Positions 51,835 to 62,553 of a DNA stretch of 64,000 nucleotides are shown here, in pieces. Source of the DNA: Hyphomicrobiales bacterium (GTDB taxonomy: Bacteria; Pseudomonadota; Alphaproteobacteria; Rhizobiales; Rhizobiaceae); NCBI GenBank assembly GCA_900469445.1, contig UBXM01000006.1:558001-622000 (forward strand), given 5' to 3'. Position numbers and translations under genes: made by a program. The stretch's first letter is position 1. Every line of letters starts with the position of its first letter. The notes beneath the pieces are model-generated. The model was not told the origin of the DNA, did no database searches, and was given only the letters and a program-made list of their open reading frames with translations.

Positions 51835-52579
51835 GGGCATAGCTCCCGAGATAGGCCTCGCGCACGCGAGCATCTTTTGTGACGTCAGAAGGTGAGCCAT
51901 CGAAGATCACGGCGCCGGCGGCCAGCACGATCACGCGCCTGGCAAAGCGGAACACCAGATCCATGTCGTGCTCGATCATCAATACGGAGAGATCCGACGG
52001 CAGGTTTGCAAGTGCCTCTTCTATGCGGCTGGTATCGCTTTGCGGAACGCCCGCTGCCGGTTCGTCGAGCAGCAATACGCTCGGCTTCAGTGCCAGCGCG
52101 ATCGCCAGTTCCAGCAGGCGCTGCTGTCCGTAGGCGATCTCGCGAACCTTGCGGTGGGCGAGCGGCAGAAGCCCGAGTTTTTCCAACAGATGGTCGACCT
52201 CTTCCATGACTTCCGTGCGGGTCAGGAAATTGCCGAACAGTCGCCCTGAGTTTCCCGTCCTTTGGAGAACCGCAAGGCCGACATGTTCTGCAGGTGTCAT
52301 GTCCTGGAAAAGCCGTGTTACCTGAAACGAACGGACCAGACCGCGCTGAACCCTTCCCGTAGGGCCGACTTTCGTCACGGTTTCACCCCGAAGACGCACC
52401 TCGCCTGAGCTGGGCCTGAGAGCGCCGGTGACGAGATTGACGAAGGTGGTCTTGCCCGCTCCGTTCGGCCCGATAAGCGCGACCCGATCCCCTGTCGCCA
52501 TGGAAAGGGAGACGTCGCTGGTCACAACCAGCCCGCCGAACGACTTTTTCAGATTGATGACTTCCAGCACCGCACTCAT
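51815..52579 (-). CDS. ABC importer ATPase, LivG type
   Basis: The protein has 254 residues: Walker A GPNGAGKTT, Q-loop and VRSFQVTRLFQDMTPAEHV, signature YGQQRLLELAIAL and Walker B VLLLDEPAAGVP. It overlaps the LivM gene by 4 nt. Second ATPase of the importer. Confidence 0.9.
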   Translation of the reverse strand: MSAVLEVINLKKSFGGLVVTSDVSLSMATGDRVALIGPNGAGKTTFVNLVTGALRPSSGEVRLRGETVTKVGPTGRVQRGLVRSFQVTRLFQDMTPAEHVGLAVLQRTGNSGRLFGNFLTRTEVMEEVDHLLEKLGLLPLAHRKVREIAYGQQRLLELAIALALKPSVLLLDEPAAGVPQSDTSRIEEALANLPSDLSVLMIEHDMDLVFRFARRVIVLAAGAVIFDGSPSDVTKDARVREAYLGSYAHASHVA

Positions 52580-53598
52580 GCGCGCGTCTCCCCATCATGC
52601 TTTTTTCTGCCGGCAAGGAAGGCTTCAGCTGTCCCGTAAAGTCCCTTGGGCGCGAACAGGACGACGGCGATGAGAAGTGCTCCGACCATTGTCAGCCAGT
52701 GAAACGGGTTGGCGGCCGAGACGAAATCTTCGAACAGCATGAAGATCAAGGTTCCGACCAGGGCGCCGAAGAGCGAACCCGTTCCGCCGAGCACCAGCAT
52801 CACCAGGGCCTCGGCAGATTGCGTGAAAGATAGTGAATCCAGCGCCACGACCTGGGTCGAGATCGCACTCAATGCTCCGCCGGTTCCGGCAACCGCTCCC
52901 GAGATGACGTACATCTTCACGAGCGCCTTGTGGGGCGAGGCGCCAAGCGCACGCACGCGCACCGGGTCTTCCTTGATGCCGCGGCAGAGCATGCCGAAAG
53001 GCGAGCGGACAAGGATGCGCAAGAGTACGAAGACGATCAGAAGCAACGCTACACCGAAAAAATAGGCGGTGTGGCCGAAGAGATCGAATTCGAAAACACC
53101 GAAGAGCGGATCGAGCATGATGCCCGACAAGCCATCGCTTCCGCCGGTCCATGACGAAGCCTTGTTGGCGAATTCGTGAAACAGATAGACGAGGGCGATC
53201 GAAAGTACGAGCTGCGGCAGACCATGCGCGCGAAGCATCACGATGGCGCATACGAGCCCGGCGACCACGCCCGCAACGATCCCGCCCAGGGTCATGAGCA
53301 GCGGATCGGTTATCCCGTAATGTGCCGACAGAATTCCCGCTGCATAGGCGCCTGAACCGAACAGCGCTGCCTGACCGAGTGTGGCGACACCACAATAGCC
53401 GGTCACCAGATCCAGCGACAGGACGAGTAAGGCGATTGCGAGCAGGCGGGTCAAAAGGGCCAGATTGTCGGGAAAAAGCAGGTAGCCGGCGAGGGCCGTG
53501 ATTATTATGGCGGCAATTCCGATAAGGTCACGCCGAATGAAATTGCTCCGCAAACGCGTCATGCTGTTGGTATTGCTCACACTGCTGTCTCCGCTCAT
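52576..53598 (-). CDS. ABC importer permease, LivM type
   Basis: The protein has 340 residues, with about ten membrane helices and LivM landmarks VLSLDLVTGYCGVATLGQAALFG, GGTGSLFGALVGT and GLPQLVLSIALVYLF. The N-terminus is a 12-residue polar extension. It overlaps the LivH gene (ATGA). Confidence 0.9.
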   Translation of the reverse strand: MSGDSSVSNTNSMTRLRSNFIRRDLIGIAAIIITALAGYLLFPDNLALLTRLLAIALLVLSLDLVTGYCGVATLGQAALFGSGAYAAGILSAHYGITDPLLMTLGGIVAGVVAGLVCAIVMLRAHGLPQLVLSIALVYLFHEFANKASSWTGGSDGLSGIMLDPLFGVFEFDLFGHTAYFFGVALLLIVFVLLRILVRSPFGMLCRGIKEDPVRVRALGASPHKALVKMYVISGAVAGTGGALSAISTQVVALDSLSFTQSAEALVMLVLGGTGSLFGALVGTLIFMLFEDFVSAANPFHWLTMVGALLIAVVLFAPKGLYGTAEAFLAGRKKHDGETRA

Positions 53599-54458
53599 TT
53601 CGCTCGGCCCGCCAAGCCACGGGGAAAGATGCAGATGATCGCGATGACGGCGAGATAGAAGAAGAATTCTCCGAATTCGGGCATGAGATATCTGCCGGTC
53701 GTATCGACCGCACCAAGCAGAAGACAGGCTGCCAGCGCGCCGGGGATGGAGCCGGCTCCGCCGACGGAGACGACGACGAGAAATGTCACCATGTAGCGGA
53801 GTGCGTAATAAGGCTCCACCGGCAGGAACTCGGATCCGACCACGCCACCGAAGGCTGCAAGCCCCACGGCCACCGCGAAACTCACCGCATAAACGATTTC
53901 CGTCCGCACGCCGAGAGCGGCGGCCATGGCCGCGTTATCGACCGATGCGCGAAGTCTTATGCCGAAATTCGTCTTTTCGATCGCATACCAGAGGCCGAGC
54001 GCCACCGCGAGGCCGCACAGGATGGCGAAAAGACGATGGATGGGTATGGTTCTGAAACCGATATCCGCCGAGCCCTGAAGTGCCGGAGCAAGCGGAATGG
54101 TCTTGAGCGTCGGCCCCATGATGAAATTGGTTATGCCGATGATGCAGAAGGTGATGCCGATCGTCATCAGCACCTGTGTCAGTTCCGGCTGACCATAGAT
54201 GCGCCTATAGAGAAGGCGTTCGATCGGAATGGCGATCAATATGGTGAAGACGACCGCTGCGACTACGGCAAGTGCGTAACCCAGACCGAGGTCGCGCGCG
54301 ACATAGGAGGCTATATAGCCGCCGATCATCGCAAAGCCGCCATGGGCCAGATTGACGACGCGCATCAAGCCCATGGTCACCGAAAGACCGATCGATATGA
54401 CGAACAGCACCATGCCGTAGGCAAGGGCGTCGACAGCTATGCTGAAGACCGTCTGCAT
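53595..54458 (-). CDS. ABC importer permease, LivH type
   Basis: The protein has 287 residues, with eight or nine membrane helices. LivH landmarks are GMVLFVISIGLSVTMGLMRVVNLAHGGFAMIGGY, NFGIRLRASVDNAAMAAALGV and GGAGSIPGALAACLLLG. It follows the binding protein after an intercistronic hairpin. Confidence 0.92.
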   Translation of the reverse strand: MQTVFSIAVDALAYGMVLFVISIGLSVTMGLMRVVNLAHGGFAMIGGYIASYVARDLGLGYALAVVAAVVFTILIAIPIERLLYRRIYGQPELTQVLMTIGITFCIIGITNFIMGPTLKTIPLAPALQGSADIGFRTIPIHRLFAILCGLAVALGLWYAIEKTNFGIRLRASVDNAAMAAALGVRTEIVYAVSFAVAVGLAAFGGVVGSEFLPVEPYYALRYMVTFLVVVSVGGAGSIPGALAACLLLGAVDTTGRYLMPEFGEFFFYLAVIAIICIFPRGLAGRAK

Positions 54459-54478
54459 TAAAGTTCCTGTCGAAAAGC

Positions 54479-54501
54479 GGCAGGCCCTGTCTCGGCCTGC
54501 C
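54479..54501 (-). terminator. Intercistronic hairpin after the binding-protein gene
   Basis: GGCAGGCC and GGCCTGCC pair perfectly around a 7-nt loop between the binding protein and LivH genes. On the minus strand it is followed by GCTTTTCG, so partial termination is likely. Confidence 0.5.
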
Positions 54502-54523
54502 TGGTTGTCGAAGTGTCGGCTGC

Positions 54524-55696
54524 TTACTTGGCGACGGCGAGACCCGGATCGCCCTGCTTTTCGAAGGTCTGGACTTCCTTGTTGATGTATTTGCCGTCCG
54601 CTGTCTTTGTGACCTCGCGCAGATAGATGTTCTGCGTGATGTGGCGGCTTTCAGGATCGATGGAGACAGGGCCGCGTGGGCTTGTCCAGGTGAGGCCCTT
54701 GACCGCTTCAACAGCCTTCTGGGCATCCTGCTCGCCACCGGTTGCCTCGATCATCTTGTAGATGACATGCATACCGTCATAGGCACCCACGGACGGGAAG
54801 GAAAGTTCTTCCGCCTTGCCGATCGCCTTGGTCGCGGCCTCGACGAAAGCCTTGTTTTCAGGTGAATCGTGAGAAACGGCATAGTGAAATGTCGTCTGGA
54901 TTCCCAACGCGGCATCCCCCAGCGCCGGCAGGTCCGATTCCTGGGTGAGGTCGCCCGGCGCATAGAATTTCGTTCCGGCAGCCTTCAAACCATTGTCGTT
55001 GAAAGCCTTGACGAAACCGAGCGTTGTCGGACCGGACGGCAGGAAGGCAAAGACGCCCTCGGCTCCCGAATCCTTGATCCTCTGCATGATCGGGCTGAAA
55101 TCATTGGTGGAAAGCGGCATTCTGATTGCTTCGACAATCTCGCCGCCGGTCTCTTCGAAGGCTTTCTTGAACGCATTTTCGGCATCGACGCCCGGGCCAT
55201 AGTCGCTGACGACCGAAATGATCTTCTTCACGCCGGCATCCGATGCAACTTTGGCTATCGGTGTCGAAGTCTGCCAGGTGGTAAACGAGGTTCTGACGAC
55301 GAGCGGGCTGGTTTTCATGATGGCGGATGTCGCCGCATTCATGATGACCATCGGCACATTGCCCTGCTTGAGGACCGGCGTCACGGCCATTGCATCCGGC
55401 GTGAAATAGAAGCCCGCAAGATACTGGACTTTTTCCTTGACGATCAGCTCCTGGCCAAGCGCCTTGGATTGAGCCGGATCCGCAGCCGGAATATCCCGGT
55501 AGACGATCTCGATCGTATCATCGCCGACCGTGTTGCCGTGAAGCGCCATATAGGCATCTATTCCGGCCTTGAAATTCTTGCCCTGAAGGGCAAACGGACC
55601 GGAGAAGGGACCAACTACGCCGACCTTGATGACGTCGGCGGATGCCGTTCCACACATCGCCATGACCGCGAATGCGGCAATTGCAGCCTTTTTCAT
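54524..55696 (-). CDS. ABC importer binding protein, branched-chain type (probably aromatic acid)
   Basis: The protein has 390 residues from ATG 55696 (GGGAGG 7 nt upstream; ATG 55702 is too close). Signal peptide about 1-20 (GTASAD) and a type I periplasmic binding fold: VGVVGPFSGPFALQGKNFKAGIDAY, YLAGFYFTPDAMAV, MNAATSAIM. In this family many members bind benzoate-type acids; the pca/pob context supports protocatechuate or 4-hydroxybenzoate. I found no clear PcaQ box upstream, which differs from Sinorhizobium pcaM as I know it. Confidence 0.85.
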   Translation of the reverse strand: MKKAAIAAFAVMAMCGTASADVIKVGVVGPFSGPFALQGKNFKAGIDAYMALHGNTVGDDTIEIVYRDIPAADPAQSKALGQELIVKEKVQYLAGFYFTPDAMAVTPVLKQGNVPMVIMNAATSAIMKTSPLVVRTSFTTWQTSTPIAKVASDAGVKKIISVVSDYGPGVDAENAFKKAFEETGGEIVEAIRMPLSTNDFSPIMQRIKDSGAEGVFAFLPSGPTTLGFVKAFNDNGLKAAGTKFYAPGDLTQESDLPALGDAALGIQTTFHYAVSHDSPENKAFVEAATKAIGKAEELSFPSVGAYDGMHVIYKMIEATGGEQDAQKAVEAVKGLTWTSPRGPVSIDPESRHITQNIYLREVTKTADGKYINKEVQTFEKQGDPGLAVAK

Positions 55697-55795
55697 GTTC
55701 ATTCCTCCCAGTTAACATGGTGCACGCTTTCACGTATCGTGCGCTGTCCCTTACGTTTACCCGTGGCACGACCGGTCCTTTGCGCCCGTCCTCCT

Positions 55796-56968
<1,173 letters not shown>

Positions 56969-57081
56969 TCACGCCTCCCAACGAAATTGATATTTGCAAA
57001 TTCCGTGATTGGCAGTTGTCGCGAAAGAGAGGCTCTGTTCTTTTAATTGTACTTTTGGAACATCTGTGAGGAGCAGTGGAT

Positions 57082-57960
57082 ATGCAGCGGGTTCCCACCT
57101 ATGCCTTATATGGAGAAACGGACGCAGGGGATCCGGGCTTCTGGCTGCATCATGAAACCATTTACGCGCGCAGCAGTCAGCACGACTGGGAAATCCAGCC
57201 TCACCGGCATGCTGACTATTTCCAGATCCTCTATATCGCGGCCGGCAGCGGCGACGTTGTTTTCGGCGACGAAACGTTAAGCCTGAAGCCTGGGACCGTC
57301 ATAACCATCCCGCCTGAGACCAGCCATGGGTTTCGATTTTCAAAAACCGTTATAGGCTCGGTTATCACTATCCTGTCATCCCATCTCGATCATAGACCCG
57401 GTGATCGCAGCCAGCTCGGCCAATGGCTCGCTCGTCCCCAAAAAATCGCCTCCGATCCCCAGGCACCAGATGCGAAAGAGGCTGTACGCGTCCTGGAGCA
57501 GATAGCCGCCGAGTTCGAGGGCCGAAGCCGCGGACGCCATGAAATCCTGAGGGCCTATGTCTCCGTACTGTTGCATCTGTTGTTTCGGGCCGGTTCCGAC
57601 CGGCATATGGGGGACAACGCCTCCGGTGACATGCGGGTGGACGCTTTGATTAACCTGGTCGATCGGCATTTTCGCACGCATCGGGCACTGTCGTTTTATG
57701 CGGATGAAATCGGAGTGTCGCCAACTCACCTCAACCGTCTCGTTCGCGCCTGGCAGGGATGTTCGGCACACGAACTCATCGAGCGTAAAATTCTCGAAGA
57801 AGCGAAAAGGCAGTTGATATTCTCGATGAATTCCATTCAGGAAATATCATATCGCCTGGGTTTTCGCGATGCCGCATACTTCTCTCGCTTCTTCGCCCGG
57901 GGAACCGGCTCCACTCCCAAGGACTGGCGTGCGGCTGAGCGTGGAAGGATCAGGTATTGA
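57082..57960 (+). CDS. pobR: AraC-family regulator of pobA
   Basis: The protein has 292 residues from ATG 57082 (GAGGAG 8 nt upstream); GTG 57076 has too short a spacing. Cupin-like N-terminal half (HRHADYFQILYIAAGSGDVVFGD, PPETSHGF) and C-terminal double HTH (about 190-288; DEIGVSPTHLNRLVRAW, QEISYRLGFRDAAYFSRFF). AraC-type PobR activates pobA with 4-hydroxybenzoate in Rhizobiales. The name rests on divergence from pobA. Confidence 0.88.
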   Translation: MQRVPTYALYGETDAGDPGFWLHHETIYARSSQHDWEIQPHRHADYFQILYIAAGSGDVVFGDETLSLKPGTVITIPPETSHGFRFSKTVIGSVITILSSHLDHRPGDRSQLGQWLARPQKIASDPQAPDAKEAVRVLEQIAAEFEGRSRGRHEILRAYVSVLLHLLFRAGSDRHMGDNASGDMRVDALINLVDRHFRTHRALSFYADEIGVSPTHLNRLVRAWQGCSAHELIERKILEEAKRQLIFSMNSIQEISYRLGFRDAAYFSRFFARGTGSTPKDWRAAERGRIRY

Positions 57961-58167
57961 CCTACCTAGCTACGGCGAATTTGTTCGGCGGGGAATAATT
58001 CAAACCTTTTTACGGCCTCGTCCGAAAGTAGCCTACGAGGCTGACGGTCTGTTGGTCGCCAAACAACTCATGCGGCTCATATCCCGTCTCGGCGGCTTGA
58101 AAGCGTGAATATGCAACGGTTGCGTGAGACGTAAACAGACGATCCTGCGGCGTAAATTCCGGGCGTT

Positions 58168-58182
58168 TACGGTAACGTACTT
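58168..58182 (+). promoter_or_regulatory. TAC-N7-TAC upstream element (site 6)
   Basis: TACGGTAACGTACTT ends 61 nt before the ATG of small paralog 3. It lies in the 283-nt gap after pobR, which holds no other feature I can support. Confidence 0.45.
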
Positions 58183-58243
58183 CCTGTGTTGAGGCCCTGT
58201 TTATAAGGTTCCGCGATAACCGCCTCGGGGAGACCGTGGAGAG

Positions 58244-58534
58244 ATGATCAAGCAAGGTGGGATCGCCCGAACGACAAGCGACTCCGCTCGACGGGGATTG
58301 TGGCGGCTGATGTTGAAACTTCCCGCCTTGCGAGGACGGCTGCAGATCGTCGCCGCAAAATCCCCCGCACTCGATGATCTTTTCGAAGCATATGATGACG
58401 CTTCGATTGCGCTTGAACGTTTTCGACGGGACGGGAATGTCACTCGGATAGCAGAATACGACGGTATCTGTTCTGGCATCGAGAACGATGTGATCCAAAA
58501 TCTGTTAAGCGCGCGTTTTGATGACCCGAATTAG
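58244..58534 (+). CDS. Small helical protein, paralog 3 of a three-member family
   Basis: The protein has 96 residues from ATG 58244 (GGAGAG upstream). It shares LMLKLPALR with the product of 10870 exactly, then LFEAYDDASIALERFRR and IAEYDGICSGIENDVI in the same order. A basic 20-residue N-terminal extension precedes the common core. Soluble and helical by appearance; no known family. It precedes the DNA-binding/TPR gene by 121 nt. Confidence 0.65.
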   Translation: MIKQGGIARTTSDSARRGLWRLMLKLPALRGRLQIVAAKSPALDDLFEAYDDASIALERFRRDGNVTRIAEYDGICSGIENDVIQNLLSARFDDPN

Positions 58535-58655
58535 CACAGTACGGCTGCTTAGTTATCAAGCGTTAGGCTGTTCGGCGTTTCATATTGCAACTCATTGTCA
58601 CATTTGCGATAAGTAAGCGCTTTCTACTTTAGTGGCCACTGTGTTGGGGACGGTG

Positions 58656-60326
58656 ATGAATACTGAAGTATGCCTGGACGCGGCGGGAGAGGTGACGCTC
58701 GAACAAGCGAATTTGGAACTGGATCGGCTCCTGTCGGACGCTCGCTTCAAAGCATCCGACCGGCAACGCGATATCTTGCGTTACTTGGCGGAGCGTCGGT
58801 TCAATGGCTACCGTGAGAGCGTCAAAGCCTACTCAATCGCGCTTGATGTTTTGGGACGGCCCAGCGATTTCGATGCCTCCATCGATCCCATCGTCAGGAT
58901 CGAGATCAGTCGGTTGCGCACCGCTCTCGACGGTTATTATTCCGTATTTGGGCCGGATCTCGGTGTTGCCATCCATATTCCGAAGGGCAGCTACGTAACC
59001 TTCTTTCCTTCTTCGCCTCTGTTGTGTGCCGATCACGGCCGGGCAGATCGCGAGGATGTCGAAATTGCGCGCGGTGCGCCAACAGCACGTTCAGATGCCC
59101 ACCAACGCCTGCTGCTATTGTCCATTGTTGCCGTAACCGCAGCTGCCGTAACCTCGGTCCTGGCGCTGAAAATCACGGAAGCGCCGGGGTTAACTTCAAA
59201 GCCTGTCGTTCGCGTCAGCATGGTGTCGGCCGCTCCGGAACAGGCTGGCGATGCGAGCGTCACCCGGGACGCGTTGATGACGGCTCTGACGCAATTCGAT
59301 ACGGTCGTGGTGACAACAGCCGCTGATAAGGCTTTGATAAGTCAGGGGCTGTATGAGGTAAGTCTCAAATATTACGCGGATTCCGACGACCGATCGATCG
59401 TGTGGCAGGTGGTCGATGCCTCCGACAATCATCTGATCAAGGCCGGAATGGAGCGCGTCGATCTCGAAGGCAAGGCACCTTCGACCGCACGCCTCGAGCT
59501 CGCAGGGGCTGTCGCGCGGAAAATTGCGTCTGCGCGCGGTGTGATCAACTCGGTGATCGCACGGGAAGCGCCGGCCAATTCTGCCGGTAACGCCTGCGTC
59601 GCCCGCGCTGCGATTATGCTGGATGGAGGAGACAATCGCGATCGAGCAGCGATCTTGAAGTGTCTTAAGCGGACGCTCGCCCTCGATAACCAGGATCCTG
59701 ACGCCTCCGCCGCTCTCGCAAGGGTTTACGCGCAGTCTCCGCGCGAGGCCGATGCAAGCCTGGAACTGGCAAAACTTGCTGTATCCACGGCTCCATTATC
59801 GGATCGCTCGCACGCGGCGCTGATGACGGCCCGATTTGCCAATGGTCGCATCGAGGCTGCAATTGATGCTGGAAACAAGGCGCTGTCGCTTAACCCATAC
59901 AATTCCGGAACGACTGCCACCCTCAGTCTGGTTCTGTTTTCGGCAGGGTACTGGAAGGCTGCTTCGGAGATGGCGCAGGAGGCTGCTTCCATGGAGGAGA
60001 CGCCGCCTAACGACGCATCGCTGGTCCTTTCACTGGACGCATATCGCAGCGGTCGCTGGTCCGACGCATCATTGTTGGCAGAGCAGGCTGTCGGGAACGA
60101 TCTGTTGACCCGCTCAATTCGTGCGGCGGCCCTTGGCGAATTACGAGCGGATGACGCATTCCGCCGTCTGCAGGATGCAACCGGCACCGGAAACGACTTC
60201 GAGGGCAGGTTCCGGCAGGCGGCGAAAGCGGCTGGATTGAGAGCGGACCTGATCCGATCGCTTGAGGCCGGCTTGGTCAAGGCGGGAGCAAATTTCGATA
60301 CAGTCGCGAGCCTATCGAAACCATAA
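58656..60326 (+). CDS. Second membrane-anchored DNA-binding/TPR protein
   Basis: The protein has 556 residues from ATG 58656 (GGGGA upstream); a GTG at 58632 is an alternative. The N-terminal domain (about 15-118; RQRDILRYLAERRF, VKAYSIALDVLGR, DPIVRIEISRLRTALDGYY, IPKGSYVTFFP) is homologous to that of the 4051-5808 product. A membrane helix (about 152-171, LLLLSIVAVTAAAVTSVLAL) and an outer TPR-like part (about 315-540) follow. The order cytosolic DNA-binding domain, one helix and periplasmic repeats suggests a one-component membrane regulator. Targets may be the downstream outer-membrane gene or DUF1254 pair; this is speculation. Confidence 0.7.
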   Translation: MNTEVCLDAAGEVTLEQANLELDRLLSDARFKASDRQRDILRYLAERRFNGYRESVKAYSIALDVLGRPSDFDASIDPIVRIEISRLRTALDGYYSVFGPDLGVAIHIPKGSYVTFFPSSPLLCADHGRADREDVEIARGAPTARSDAHQRLLLLSIVAVTAAAVTSVLALKITEAPGLTSKPVVRVSMVSAAPEQAGDASVTRDALMTALTQFDTVVVTTAADKALISQGLYEVSLKYYADSDDRSIVWQVVDASDNHLIKAGMERVDLEGKAPSTARLELAGAVARKIASARGVINSVIAREAPANSAGNACVARAAIMLDGGDNRDRAAILKCLKRTLALDNQDPDASAALARVYAQSPREADASLELAKLAVSTAPLSDRSHAALMTARFANGRIEAAIDAGNKALSLNPYNSGTTATLSLVLFSAGYWKAASEMAQEAASMEETPPNDASLVLSLDAYRSGRWSDASLLAEQAVGNDLLTRSIRAAALGELRADDAFRRLQDATGTGNDFEGRFRQAAKAAGLRADLIRSLEAGLVKAGANFDTVASLSKP

Positions 60327-60421
60327 TTTACGCCGGCATTAACAGTTGCGTACTTGTTAACAGCGTTCGCCCACCGGATCGTTCCCGCATGCCGTCGCGC
60401 ATTATGATCGAGGGAATGAGG

Positions 60422-61399
60422 ATGAAATCTGAAAAATGGTTGGGTGTTATTCTTGCCAGCGTTTCCATGCTCACATGCGTTCAATCGGCTACCGCTGCGG
60501 AGCGCGGCGCGGGGTTCTATCTGCTCGGCGGGAAGGGGGCTGCTGCGGGTATTCTTCCGCCTCCCGGGGTCTATTTTCAAAATGATATCTGGATCTATGA
60601 TGGCAGTCTTGGCGGTGGCGCCCAGCTTCCCACCGGCGGGCGTGTAGCTGTCGGGGTAGAGGGCAAGGCTGTTCTTGAGGCGCCGACCGTCATGTGGGTT
60701 CTGCCTGAAGAGGTAATGGGCGGTCGCCTTGGTCTTGGAGCGACCATACCGTTCGGTTGGATGGAGACGCAGGCCGACCTGACATTGACCGGGCCCGGCG
60801 GTGGTGTTCTTACGGGTGCGATCACCGATACCGTTTTCACCATCGGCGATCCGATTGTCAGCGCGACACTCGGCTGGGATTCCGGGAATTTCCACTGGAC
60901 GACCGGCGTGTTGGTCAACGTTCCGGTGGGCGACTACCAGGATGGTGAAATCTCGAATGTCGCGTTTCATCATTGGGGCGCGGACTTGAGCGCTGCCGTG
61001 ACCTGGCTCGACCCCACGATCGGGCTGGACCTCTCGGCCGTCATCGGCATGACCTTCAACGCAGAGAACCCCGCGACCGATTATCGGACCGGTAACGAGT
61101 TCCATTTCGAATGGGCTGCGGTCAAGCATTTCAACGAGCAGTTCGATGCCGGTCTGGTCGGCTACTATTACAACCAAGTGACCGGCGATAGCGGCGACGG
61201 CGCGTTCGGCGATTTCAAGGGCAGGGTAGCAGCGATCGGCGCGACGATCGGATGGAACTTCAAGGCGGGCGAGCTGCCGATCTCTGCTCGGATCAAGTAT
61301 TTCCATGAGTTCGAGGCGAAGAACAGAGCCGAAGGCGACGCCGTATTCCTGACGATCTCGATGCCTCTGTCCATCACCAAGCCGGTCGCCACACGGTGA
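60422..61399 (+). CDS. MetA-pathway-of-phenol-degradation-like outer-membrane protein
   Basis: The protein has 325 residues from ATG 60422 (GAGGGA 7 nt upstream). Signal peptide about 1-26 (SATAAE), then a beta-strand-rich domain of the PF13557 type: GAGFYLLGGKGAAAGILPPPGVYFQNDIW, PTVMWVLPEEVMGGRLGLGATIPFGW, GDPIVSATLGW and FHWTTGVLVNVPVGDY. Such proteins form outer-membrane channels or receptors thought to pass hydrophobic or aromatic compounds. It stands beside DUF1254 genes. Actual substrate unknown. Confidence 0.8.
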   Translation: MKSEKWLGVILASVSMLTCVQSATAAERGAGFYLLGGKGAAAGILPPPGVYFQNDIWIYDGSLGGGAQLPTGGRVAVGVEGKAVLEAPTVMWVLPEEVMGGRLGLGATIPFGWMETQADLTLTGPGGGVLTGAITDTVFTIGDPIVSATLGWDSGNFHWTTGVLVNVPVGDYQDGEISNVAFHHWGADLSAAVTWLDPTIGLDLSAVIGMTFNAENPATDYRTGNEFHFEWAAVKHFNEQFDAGLVGYYYNQVTGDSGDGAFGDFKGRVAAIGATIGWNFKAGELPISARIKYFHEFEAKNRAEGDAVFLTISMPLSITKPVATR

Positions 61400-61506
61400 G
61401 GGTAAAACTGGTTGCCGACCAGAGCGGGATGACCGGGGATCTGATATAGCTCACGACCGCCCGGACGGGACGGACGAGTTAGCAACATCCTTCCCGTTTT
61501 ATTCCG

Positions 61507-62538
61507 TCATGGAGAGACCGGCACAGGCTCGGGAAACTTCCAGCTTCCGTCAAGGACTGCCTTGCGAGGCCGATAAAGCCTGACTGTGTAATTCCAGCCG
61601 TCAGCGACGGGAATGCAGTTGGCGACCCTTGCAGAGCAGTCGCCGAATTGCATGTTTACCGATCCGTCATCGTCCTTTTTCGCCGTAAGATTGTTCAATG
61701 TGTAGGCATCGGCATCGTTCTTTTCGAAATACCCCGCCGCGTTATAGACACTGACCGACCAAAAGCCATCGACGGGCACATCCTTGACGCTGAGCCTGTA
61801 AGGCATTTTGCCGTCGTTCATCGCCGGCGTGACGTTGAGGTAAAAGGCGTCCTTGTCCGGATTTCCGCCCCAGCCCAGCGCGGTCCCAATCAGGTGACGG
61901 ACCGGATCGACAACCTCCTTGCTGCCGAAGGCACCCTTGAAGTCGGGGATGGTCGCCCCGAGCAGCAGCAGTGCGTCGCGCACCTTCTTCTGGCTTGCCT
62001 GGTCCCAATCAGGGACATTGAACGTACCCGGCCCCCCGCGCTGCTCGACCTTGATCCGGTCCTGCAGATCGTGCACCAGCTCGACGTCGTGGGCTTCGTC
62101 GGGATTGACCAGAGTCCGGATAGCAATCAGCATGTAGCGCGTTCCGGCCTTCGCCTTGTCGAAGCTATAACTGCCCGCTCCGTAGCCGACGTCGCCGACC
62201 ACGTAGTGGTCCTCATTGATCGCAATCAGTGACATGAAGCGGTCACCGGCATCCGGTAGGGTGACCGCGACCGGACCAGCGTCGAGATCGAAGATCCCTG
62301 AAGAATAAAGCGTGTCACGGTTGGCGCGAATGACGACCTGATGGTCGATCTGCATCGGCTCCCGCCGATGATGAAACCTGCCGGGTCCGCCAGCGTCCTT
62401 TACCGCGTTGCCGAAGTAAAGATCCGACTCGGCCCGCGTGAAGTTGTCGACGGTTACCTTCTCCGCGGCACCGGCGTCTCCGGCTGTTGTGAGCAGAAGT
62501 GTGACGATGGCCGACGCCTTCCACATGGTCGTGTACAT
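61507..62538 (-). CDS. DUF1254/DUF1214 exported protein
   Basis: The protein has 343 residues from ATG 62538 (GGAGG 5 nt upstream). Signal peptide about 1-24. The body carries the DUF1254 N-part (VVIRANRDTLYSSGIFDLDAGPVAVTLPDAG) and the DUF1214 C-part (VDGFWSVSVYNAAGYFEKND, GWNYTVRLYRPRKAVLDGSWKFP). It follows the second DUF1254 gene by 15 nt, one operon. Function not established for this family. Confidence 0.88.
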   Translation of the reverse strand: MYTTMWKASAIVTLLLTTAGDAGAAEKVTVDNFTRAESDLYFGNAVKDAGGPGRFHHRREPMQIDHQVVIRANRDTLYSSGIFDLDAGPVAVTLPDAGDRFMSLIAINEDHYVVGDVGYGAGSYSFDKAKAGTRYMLIAIRTLVNPDEAHDVELVHDLQDRIKVEQRGGPGTFNVPDWDQASQKKVRDALLLLGATIPDFKGAFGSKEVVDPVRHLIGTALGWGGNPDKDAFYLNVTPAMNDGKMPYRLSVKDVPVDGFWSVSVYNAAGYFEKNDADAYTLNNLTAKKDDDGSVNMQFGDCSARVANCIPVADGWNYTVRLYRPRKAVLDGSWKFPEPVPVSP

Positions 62539-62553
62539 GGTTTCCTCCAACCT

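Noticed and set aside
55697..55795. PcaQ box before the branched-chain-type importer
   Set aside because: Only partial fragments (TTAAC, GGT) are present; no ATAACC-N4-GGTTAA-like dyad.
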